Assembly (NCBI GenBank): GCA_910579935.1
Contig: CAJTVQ010000002.1
Span: forward strand, 62,001-126,000
Direction of reading: 5' to 3'
DNA length: 64,000 nucleotides
DNA from: an uncultured Lachnospiraceae bacterium
GTDB taxonomy: Bacteria; Bacillota; Clostridia; Lachnospirales; Lachnospiraceae
Shown: piece by piece, positions 57,885 to 64,000 of the stretch
How the letters are laid out: the number at the start of each line of letters is the position of its first letter
How positions within the stretch are numbered: the first letter of the stretch is position 1
Program-made: the position numbers and the translations under genes
The notes under the pieces: model-generated
Seen by the model: the letters and a program-made list of their open reading frames with translations, nothing else
The model's database searches: none
Told to the model about the DNA's origin: nothing

Positions 57885-59423
57885 ATGGAAAAGAAAGCAT
57901 TAACGGCGTTGGAAGTCTATATTAATAAGGTATATGTACTGGTCCTGCTTTTGGTACCGGGAACCTGCATTCTTGCAGGTGTCGGGTATACGGCCAATAA
58001 GCTTCAGGGATTTTTTACGGATGTAAGCTGGATTGGTCTGATCGTTTTTGATCTTTCCTGTATCCTTTACATGCTCATCAGTCTCTATTTTATAAAAACC
58101 GGGAAACAGGACGGCCACGTAATGGATTCCAAATTAAAGCACAGCAAGATTTTTTTAGTTGTGATCATGTTCACACAGTTTAACTTTATTTCTTATCTGG
58201 TACCGACAACCGAATTTTGGGCATTTGCTTTTCTGTTTACGGTTGTCACCAGTCTTCTTTTGGATTCCAAAATGGTAGCGGTTACCATTGCTGAAATCGT
58301 TTTGTCAGTGGCAGTATCATGGGGGGTAAACGGTGCAGAGCTGCTCCCGGTAAAAAATGATTATTTTATTCCTAACCTGATCGGAAGATGTGTATGTATC
58401 GCATTGTCCATGTTCTATATTTTTCTCCTGACTTATATGGTGGAGCATTTTTTGGTGGATGCTAAAAAAGACGAAGTGGAGAAAAATAACGAACGGGTGC
58501 AGAATGTTTTGAACAAAGTAACCTACATAGCCAATAATCTGGGAAAAGCCAGCCATGTGCTCGTAGGTTCCTCGCAGGCGGAAAGCGCATCCACACAGGA
58601 ACTGACGGCCATCAGTACTACCTTGCTGGAGACCAGCAGCGGAATGAGGGAAAAATCCGAACAAAGCAAGGAAAATCTTGCACATTTGGAAGAGTGCAGT
58701 TATAACATGAAAATAAAGATGGAGGATGTCAACCGCCTATCCAAAGAACTGGTGGATATTTCCGTATCCAACGAACAGGCGCTGAAGAGGCTGCTCAGCA
58801 TCAGCGGAACGGTGGAACAATCCACCCACAAGACAAAGGAAGTTACCGAAAAGCTTCTGACGGAGTCGGGTGAGATTGGAAATACACTGGATATTATCAA
58901 TGAAATTGTAGAATCCATTAATCTTTTGTCCCTGAACGCTTCCATAGAGGCGGCCCGTGCCGGTGAAGCAGGGCGCGGCTTTGCAGTGGTTGCACAGGAA
59001 GTCCGGCATCTGGCGGACAACACAAAAGAATCGCTCCAGAATATCAATGACGTAGTGTCGCGGGTGCAGCTGGGAACGAATGATGTATCCAGATTTATCA
59101 ATGAAAATGCGGAACAGCTTTTGAATCAGAATAAGGTGATCGCGGAAACCGTTGAAGGGGTCAGGACCATGATGAGTCTTTTAAAAGAATCTGTGGATGC
59201 CATTGAGCAGGCGGACCAGATCAGGACAGTACAGCGCCAGGTGATTCAGGAAACCGTAGTCGTGAATGAAAAAATAACGAATGAAATCCAGTCTGAAACG
59301 GAAGAATTTTCCAATATTGCAAGCATGGTGCAAAGCAACAGTCAGGAAGTTCTGGCCATGTCGGAGCAGATAGAGAATATTAACGATATGATAAGGGAAC
59401 TGGAAGAATTGCTGGAAGCTTAA
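57885..59423 (+). CDS. Methyl-accepting protein with multi-pass membrane sensor
   Basis: 512 residues from ATG 57885 (AGGAG 8 bases upstream; GTG 57882 also in frame). The N-terminal 190 residues have about six membrane helices and no sizeable outside domain, for example YVLVLLLVPGTCILAGVGY and IFLVVIMFTQFNFISYLVP. There is no clear HAMP. The signalling domain has its hairpin tip at INLLSLNASIEAARAGEAGR. Such receptors sense membrane-near or internal cues. It has its own promoter and terminator. Confidence 0.88.
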   Translation: MEKKALTALEVYINKVYVLVLLLVPGTCILAGVGYTANKLQGFFTDVSWIGLIVFDLSCILYMLISLYFIKTGKQDGHVMDSKLKHSKIFLVVIMFTQFNFISYLVPTTEFWAFAFLFTVVTSLLLDSKMVAVTIAEIVLSVAVSWGVNGAELLPVKNDYFIPNLIGRCVCIALSMFYIFLLTYMVEHFLVDAKKDEVEKNNERVQNVLNKVTYIANNLGKASHVLVGSSQAESASTQELTAISTTLLETSSGMREKSEQSKENLAHLEECSYNMKIKMEDVNRLSKELVDISVSNEQALKRLLSISGTVEQSTHKTKEVTEKLLTESGEIGNTLDIINEIVESINLLSLNASIEAARAGEAGRGFAVVAQEVRHLADNTKESLQNINDVVSRVQLGTNDVSRFINENAEQLLNQNKVIAETVEGVRTMMSLLKESVDAIEQADQIRTVQRQVIQETVVVNEKITNEIQSETEEFSNIASMVQSNSQEVLAMSEQIENINDMIRELEELLEA

Positions 59424-59461
59424 ACCAGCCCTTAAAACAGTTCATACAGACAAAAAAGCGG

Positions 59462-59500
59462 ACTCCCGGGCGTACAGGCGGTACATTCGGGGGTTCTTCT
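59462..59500 (+). terminator. Terminator after polytopic chemoreceptor gene
   Basis: ACTCCCG (59462-59468) pairs with CGGGGGT (59488-59494) with one G-U pair, followed by TCTTCTT. GTAC repeats inside the loop may extend the structure. Confidence 0.6.
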
Positions 59501-59510
59501 TATGTTTTCC

Positions 59511-59539
59511 TTGCACTATGGGTTATTTCATACTATAAT
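59511..59539 (+). promoter_or_regulatory. Promoter of aminotransferase operon
   Basis: TTGCAC at 59511-59516 and TATAAT at 59534-59539 have exactly 17 bases between. Confidence 0.8.
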
Positions 59540-59576
59540 ACAACGGTAAGAATTTTGGAAAAGGATTCCATGGCAG

Positions 59577-60692
59577 ATGTATGGTCCTGTCATGAAAGGC
59601 ATGGTTATTGATATGATGGAATGGGAAAAAAATGTACGGAAGGTGGAGCCTTATGTGCCGGGGGAACAGCCGAAGAGCACGAAGGTCATCAAGCTGAATA
59701 CCAACGAGTGTCCCTATCCGCCGGCGCCGGGGGTGCGCAGGAGGGCGGAGGAATTTGATTATGACAGGCTGCGTCTGTATCCTGATACGGAGGCTGGGGA
59801 ACTGGCGGATGCCCTTTGCGGGTATTATGGGATTTCACGGGAGCAGCTGTTTATCGGTGTGGGAAGCGACGATGTGCTGGCAATGGCGTTCCAGACTTTT
59901 TTCAATTCGGAGAAACCGGTTCTGTTTCCTGATATCACGTATTCCTTTTATGATGTGTGGGCGGAACTTTTCAGGATTCCCTATGTACGGAAGCCTTTGG
60001 ATGAAAAATTCCGTATTGTAAAAGAGGACTATATGACGGAAAACGGCGGTATCATTATTCCGAATCCCAATGCTCCCACAGGGGTATTTGAAGAAGTGGG
60101 GGTAATGGAAGAGATCATTGCAGCCAATCCTGGCAGTGTGGTGATCATAGATGAGGCATACGTGGACTTCGGCGGAGAGAGCTGTCTGGGACTGATTGAA
60201 AAATATGATAATCTCCTGGTCGTTCAGACGTTTTCCAAATCCAGGGCGATGGCCGGGATGCGTATCGGTTTTGCCATGGGCAGTCCGAAGCTGATTGCCT
60301 GTTTAAAGGATGTGAAGTTCGCTTTCAATTCTTATACGATGAATATGCCCTCCATCGAACTCGGTGTGGAAGCGGTGAAGGATGCGGAATATTTCCGGAA
60401 TACGGTAAATAAGATTATGCATACGAGGGAGCGGGTGAAGAAGGAACTGTCGGAACTTGGTTTTGTTTTTCCCGATTCACAGGCTAACTTTATCTTTGCA
60501 TCCCATGAAAAAACAGCGGCGAAGGTGATTTTTGAGGAACTGAAGAAGCGGAATATTTTTGTCCGCTTTTGGGATAAACCGAGGATTGGCAATTATCTGC
60601 GCATTACGGTGGGAACCGATGAGCAGATGGATGTTTTGCTGGAAAACCTGAAAGAAATCATTGCGGTTCAGGCGGAGTTGAAAGGAGTATAA
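59577..60692 (+). CDS. hisC: Histidinol-phosphate aminotransferase-like enzyme
   Basis: 371 residues if ATG 59577 is used; ATG 59613 (MMEWEKNVRKVEPYVPGEQP) fits the family start better, and no ribosome site decides it. It is a PLP fold type I enzyme: KLNTNECPYPPAPGV, RLYPDTEAGELADAL, IPNPNAPTGVFEE, and the PLP lysine in VVQTFSKSRAMAGMRIGFA. It moves an amino group between histidinol phosphate and glutamate. No other histidine gene is nearby, so a related aromatic substrate is possible. Confidence 0.85.
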   Translation: MYGPVMKGMVIDMMEWEKNVRKVEPYVPGEQPKSTKVIKLNTNECPYPPAPGVRRRAEEFDYDRLRLYPDTEAGELADALCGYYGISREQLFIGVGSDDVLAMAFQTFFNSEKPVLFPDITYSFYDVWAELFRIPYVRKPLDEKFRIVKEDYMTENGGIIIPNPNAPTGVFEEVGVMEEIIAANPGSVVIIDEAYVDFGGESCLGLIEKYDNLLVVQTFSKSRAMAGMRIGFAMGSPKLIACLKDVKFAFNSYTMNMPSIELGVEAVKDAEYFRNTVNKIMHTRERVKKELSELGFVFPDSQANFIFASHEKTAAKVIFEELKKRNIFVRFWDKPRIGNYLRITVGTDEQMDVLLENLKEIIAVQAELKGV

Positions 60693-60698
60693 AATCTG

Positions 60699-61544
60699 AT
60701 GATCAAGAACATATTAAAAGGAATTGTGATCGGGCTGGCGAATGTCATTCCCGGTGTCAGCGGCGGAACGATGATGGTGTCCATGGGGATTTATGACAGG
60801 CTGATCCACTGTATCACCCATCTGTTTTCCGAGTTTAAGAAGAATGTGATGTTCCTGCTTCCGATTTTTATCGGTATGGGGATTGCGGTGGTGGTGGTTC
60901 CGTTCGGAATCGAGTATCTGTTTGCGGAATACCCTTTTGAGACGAATCTTTTGTTTGTGGGGCTGATCGTGGGCGGTCTGCCGGCGGTGTGGAAAAATGT
61001 GAAAGGAAATTCGGTCAGAATCGGGCATATCATTGCCTGCATTGTTTTTTTTGCCCTGGTGGCCGGGCTGGCTCTGATGGGCGGTACGGAAGGGACGGCA
61101 GCGGATTTAAGCTTTGGTTTTCTTTCCGTGGCAAAACTGTTTGGCGTTGGAATCGTGGCTTCTGCCACGATGGTGATTCCGGGCGTCAGCGGTTCCATGA
61201 TGCTTTTGCTGATGGGATATTATCATCCGATTCTGGAGGCAATCACGGATTTCATTTCGGCAGTGTTCGCATTTGATATGGACGGAATCCTGCAGGGCAT
61301 GGGGATATTGGTTCCGTTCGGCATCGGTGTGGTGGCGGGGATTTTTGCCATCGCCAAGTTAGTGGAAATCATTTTTGAGAAATTTCCACTTTATGCGTAC
61401 TGGGCGATCATCGGGCTGATCCTGTCTTCTCCGGTGGCGATTTTCCTGATGGGGGAAGCCGGCAGTATTACGGTGCTTTCGGTGGTTGTAGGTGCAGCCG
61501 CTTTGGCGGTTGGTTTTGTGGCGGCTTTGAAACTGGGAGAATGA
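60699..61544 (+). CDS. DUF368 membrane protein (undecaprenyl-phosphate flippase, PopT-like)
   Basis: 281 residues with about eight helices and two copies of the family motif, ANVIPGVSGGTMMVSMGIYD and TMVIPGVSGSMMLLLMGYYH. DUF368 proteins have been shown to return the lipid carrier C55-P across the membrane for cell wall synthesis. The reading is complete, 6 bases after the aminotransferase, so the two are probably transcribed together. Confidence 0.92.
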   Translation: MIKNILKGIVIGLANVIPGVSGGTMMVSMGIYDRLIHCITHLFSEFKKNVMFLLPIFIGMGIAVVVVPFGIEYLFAEYPFETNLLFVGLIVGGLPAVWKNVKGNSVRIGHIIACIVFFALVAGLALMGGTEGTAADLSFGFLSVAKLFGVGIVASATMVIPGVSGSMMLLLMGYYHPILEAITDFISAVFAFDMDGILQGMGILVPFGIGVVAGIFAIAKLVEIIFEKFPLYAYWAIIGLILSSPVAIFLMGEAGSITVLSVVVGAAALAVGFVAALKLGE

Positions 61545-61592
61545 CCGCATGACGGGAAGGTCTGCCCGGAGTGTGGTGTACGGAGGCTGGAA

Positions 61593-62423
61593 ATGGAAGC
61601 GTATACGGATTTTGCAAGTGTATATGATACTTTTATGGACAATGCGCCATATGCGGAATGGGCCGGATATATTGTCGGGCTGTTAAAAAAATATGGGATA
61701 AGGCCGTGCGGGGAGGAAGCGATAGAGCAGGGAGATGAAGCGGATCGTGTGCACCAGGAGGCACTGGCGGCGGAGCGGAATGTCGTGGTGGATTTGGGCT
61801 GCGGGACGGGAACGCTGACGGAGCTTTTGGCGGATGCCGGTTATGATATGATAGGAATAGACAGTTCCCAGGAGATGCTGAATCTTGCCCTGCAGAAAAA
61901 AGAACGGTCAGGCAGGGAAATCCTGTATCTTATGCAGGATATGCGGGAATTTGAATTGTATGGGGTTGCAGGCGCTTTTGTCAGCGTCTGCGACTCTTTG
62001 AATTATCTGTTGGAGGAAGAGGAAATCGTGGAGACATTCCGGCTGGTGAATAATTATCTTTATCCGGGCGGTATTTTTATTTTTGACTTTAATACGGTTT
62101 ATAAGTATGAAACGGTGATAGGGGATGCCACGATTGCGGAGAACCGGGAGGACTGCAGTTTTATCTGGGAAAATTATTATGATGCGGAAGCGCAGATCAA
62201 CGAATATGATATTACGGTGTTTATACGTGAGGCGGAGGGGGACAGGTTCCGCCGGTTTACGGAGACCCATTTCCAGAGAGGGTATACGCTGGAGCAGATG
62301 AAGGCGATGGTGAAGAGGGCCGGAATGGTGTTTGTGGATGCGGTGGATGCGGATACGCATGGAGAGGTGCACGGGGAGAGCGAGAGGATTTATTTGGTGG
62401 CGCGGGAGTGCGGGAAGGTGTGA
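61593..62423 (+). CDS. Class I SAM-dependent methyltransferase
   Basis: 276 residues. The Rossmann motif is VVVDLGCGTGTLTELLADAG, with the acidic residue after strand 2 in MIGIDSSQEML and the following AFVSVCDSLNYLL. The N-terminus is MEAYTDFASVYDTFMDNAPY, a common clostridial form. There is an extra insert at about residues 38-62. The substrate cannot be read. It has an ACGGAGG ribosome site. Confidence 0.88.
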   Translation: MEAYTDFASVYDTFMDNAPYAEWAGYIVGLLKKYGIRPCGEEAIEQGDEADRVHQEALAAERNVVVDLGCGTGTLTELLADAGYDMIGIDSSQEMLNLALQKKERSGREILYLMQDMREFELYGVAGAFVSVCDSLNYLLEEEEIVETFRLVNNYLYPGGIFIFDFNTVYKYETVIGDATIAENREDCSFIWENYYDAEAQINEYDITVFIREAEGDRFRRFTETHFQRGYTLEQMKAMVKRAGMVFVDAVDADTHGEVHGESERIYLVARECGKV

Positions 62424-62531
62424 TGGGGGGATGCTTCCGCCGGACGCTGGGTGTCGGAGGGCGGGGGATAGAGTGGAAGGATGTAGGTGGATCTGGGAGT
62501 GGGGATGGGATGTAGGAGATTGAGTGTTTAA

Positions 62532-62558
62532 GGGGAATGGGATTTGGGAGTGGGCGGG
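62532..62558 (+). promoter_or_regulatory. G-quadruplex motif upstream of hslO
   Basis: Five G-runs (62532-62535, 62539-62541, 62546-62548, 62552-62554, 62556-62558) have loops of 1-4 bases, on the coding strand 46 bases before the Hsp33 start. The whole 180-base gap is very rich in G and T. The motif is certain; folding and role are inference. Confidence 0.6.
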
Positions 62559-62603
62559 TTGTTTGAAGGGGGATGTTGTGGTGGGAAAGGAGTTTGAGGC
62601 AGG

Positions 62604-63491
62604 ATGGCAGAGAATAAGGATTATATTGTGCGGGCGACGGCGGCGGGGGCGCAGATTCGGGCTTTTGCGGCGTCTGCCAGGGGGATGGCGGAAGAGGCGC
62701 GGCGGATACATGATATGAGCCCGGTTGTAACGGCGGCGCTGGGACGGCTCCTGACGGGAGGGGCGATGATGGGGGCTATGCTGAAAGGGGAAAATGATTT
62801 GTTGACTCTTCAGGTCAAGGGGGACGGGCCTGTGAGGGGGCTGACGGTGACGGCGGATTCGAATGGGAATGTGAAGGGGTATGCGGGGGAACCGCAGGTA
62901 ATCCTGCCGGCCAATGATAAGGGGAAGCTGGATGTGGGCGGCGCTGTCGGGAATGGTATTTTGAGTGTGATCAAGGATATGGGGTTAAAGGAGCCATATA
63001 TTGGGCAGACTGTACTTCAGACGGGTGAGATTGCGGAGGATCTGACGTATTATTTTGCGGCGTCGGAACAGGTGCCTTCTTCGGTAGGGCTTGGGGTTCT
63101 GATGGACAGGGATAATACGGTGAGACGGGCCGGAGGGTTTATCATACAGTTGATGCCTTTTGCGGAGGAAGCGGTAATTGCTGCGCTTGAGAAAAATCTG
63201 GCGGCGTTTTCTTCGGTGACGGCGGTCTTGGATGAGGGCAGTACGCCGGAACAGATGTTGGGGATGTTATTGACCGGATTGGACATGGAAATCACGGATA
63301 CCATGGAAACTAGGTATTACTGCGGCTGTTCGAAAGAACGGGTGGAGCGTGCGCTTGTCAGCATCGGTAAGGCGGATATCCGGGAGATGATAGCGGATGG
63401 GAAGGAAATAGAGGTCGGATGTCAGTTTTGTGACAGGAAGTATGTATTTTCCGTGGAGGATTTGAAGGGAATGCTGGAACGCGCCAGATAG
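62604..63491 (+). CDS. hslO: Hsp33 redox-regulated chaperone
   Basis: 295 residues. The N-terminal core starts YIVRATAAGAQIRAFAASAR, with MSPVVTAALGRLLTGGAMMG and later substrate-binding strands. The C-terminal zinc switch has all four cysteines, YYCGCSKERVERAL and GCQFCDRKYVF. Oxidation releases zinc and turns on holdase activity. The length is normal. It probably protects proteins during oxidative stress. Confidence 0.95.
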   Translation: MAENKDYIVRATAAGAQIRAFAASARGMAEEARRIHDMSPVVTAALGRLLTGGAMMGAMLKGENDLLTLQVKGDGPVRGLTVTADSNGNVKGYAGEPQVILPANDKGKLDVGGAVGNGILSVIKDMGLKEPYIGQTVLQTGEIAEDLTYYFAASEQVPSSVGLGVLMDRDNTVRRAGGFIIQLMPFAEEAVIAALEKNLAAFSSVTAVLDEGSTPEQMLGMLLTGLDMEITDTMETRYYCGCSKERVERALVSIGKADIREMIADGKEIEVGCQFCDRKYVFSVEDLKGMLERAR

Positions 63492-63582
63492 CGGCTGGTT
63501 TGTGTGGACGGAAGCCGGCAGGTTTCTGTATATATAAATGATGAATGAATGGGAATAAACCAGCGTAGAAATGAGGTAGGAT

Positions 63583-64000
63583 ATGGAACATGGATTCATA
63601 AAGGTTGCGGCGGTGACTCCGAAGATACGGGTGGCAGATACCGTTTATAATGCGGGGCAGATTTGCAGGAGTATGGACGGGGCTGTAGAGGGCGGGGCAA
63701 AGATCATCGTATTTCCCGAACTTTGCATAACCGGTTATACCTGTAACGATCTGTTTTTGCAGGCACTGCTTCTGGAGAAGGCGAAGGAAGCGCTTTTTCA
63801 GGTGGCAGGGCATACGAAGGGAAAGGATGCGCTTGTGTTTGTGGGCCTTCCGGCGGTGAGGGACAATAAGCTGTATAATGGGGCAGCGGCATTGTATGAC
63901 GGGAGAATTCTGGGACTGGTGCCGAAAGCCAATATTCCCTCTTATGCGGAATTTTATGAGGGCAGGCATTTTACGCCGGGGAACGGGGAACCGGTGGAAT
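63583..64000 (+). CDS. nadE: Glutamine-dependent NAD synthetase, N-terminal part (cut by window edge)
   Basis: 139 codons are visible from ATG 63583 (MEHGFIKVAAVTPKIRVADT), with GAGGTAGG upstream. This is the nitrilase-type glutaminase domain: Glu in VFPELCITGYTCNDLFLQ and Lys in LGLVPKANIPSYAEFYEGRH. The catalytic cysteine and the synthetase domain lie right of the window. Ammonia made here would be passed on to form NAD from its deamido form. Confidence 0.88.
   Translation, partial: MEHGFIKVAAVTPKIRVADTVYNAGQICRSMDGAVEGGAKIIVFPELCITGYTCNDLFLQALLLEKAKEALFQVAGHTKGKDALVFVGLPAVRDNKLYNGAAALYDGRILGLVPKANIPSYAEFYEGRHFTPGNGEPVE

Noticed and set aside
59577..60692. A histidine biosynthesis operon around hisC
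   Set aside because: None of the neighbours (DUF368, methyltransferase, hslO, nadE) belongs to histidine synthesis.

Overview
This window looks like a chromosome segment of a motile, Gram-positive gut-type Clostridium relative, most likely Lachnospiraceae. The evidence is the strong AGGAGG-type ribosome sites, two chemoreceptors, CUT1-type sugar transporters without their own ATPase, GH94/GH42/GH53/GH3 enzymes, and a lytic-type M23 gene of a kind I associate with this family. No rRNA or tRNA gene was seen, so species is not assigned.

Positions 1 to about 25,085 are the right-hand part of a prophage. The packaging and head genes are lambda-like (terminase GpA C-terminus, gpW-like, portal, ClpP-type protease with a nested scaffold, decoration protein, capsid, connectors). 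The tail is P2-like and contractile (sheath, tube, frameshifted chaperone, tape measure, X, D, V, U, W, J, I, fibres). A lysis block follows (small membrane proteins, holin candidate, GH24 endolysin). At the right end, a five-gene set of tiny minus-strand ORFs faces a small HTH gene across two consensus promoters and a palindrome. The element ends inside an M23 peptidase gene, of which only the C-terminal half remains at 25,086-25,580. Integrase and early genes must lie left of the window.

Positions 25.6-36.6 kb form a beta-1,4-galactan/galacto-oligosaccharide locus resembling Bacillus ganR-ganSPQAB: a LacI regulator with its own operator, a lipoprotein binding protein, two permeases, an unusual two-domain protein with a zinc-ribbon partner, a GH42 beta-galactosidase and an intracellular GH53 galactanase.

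Positions 37.0-43.4 kb form a striking operon: an orphan sugar-binding lipoprotein, a chemoreceptor whose extracellular sensor carries an inserted CBM4/9-like carbohydrate-binding domain, and a GH94 phosphorylase. This is the best candidate for an undescribed system, namely carbohydrate chemotaxis tied to phosphorolysis. A 45-bp dispersed repeat with pseudoknot-type pairing occurs four times between 32.9 and 43.5 kb.

Positions 43.5-56.4 kb hold an AraC regulator, a second GH94, a second CUT1 transporter (binding protein plus two permeases), an acyl-ACP thioesterase, a CcdA-TlpA fusion, another AraC regulator and a domain-permuted GH3 beta-glucosidase. Positions 56.4-57.9 kb are gene debris with a frameshifted lipoprotein. 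Positions 57.9-64.0 kb carry a polytopic chemoreceptor and housekeeping genes: HisC-like aminotransferase, DUF368 lipid carrier flippase, methyltransferase, Hsp33 with a G-quadruplex motif upstream, and the start of NAD synthetase. All family names come from reading the translations; no database search was run.
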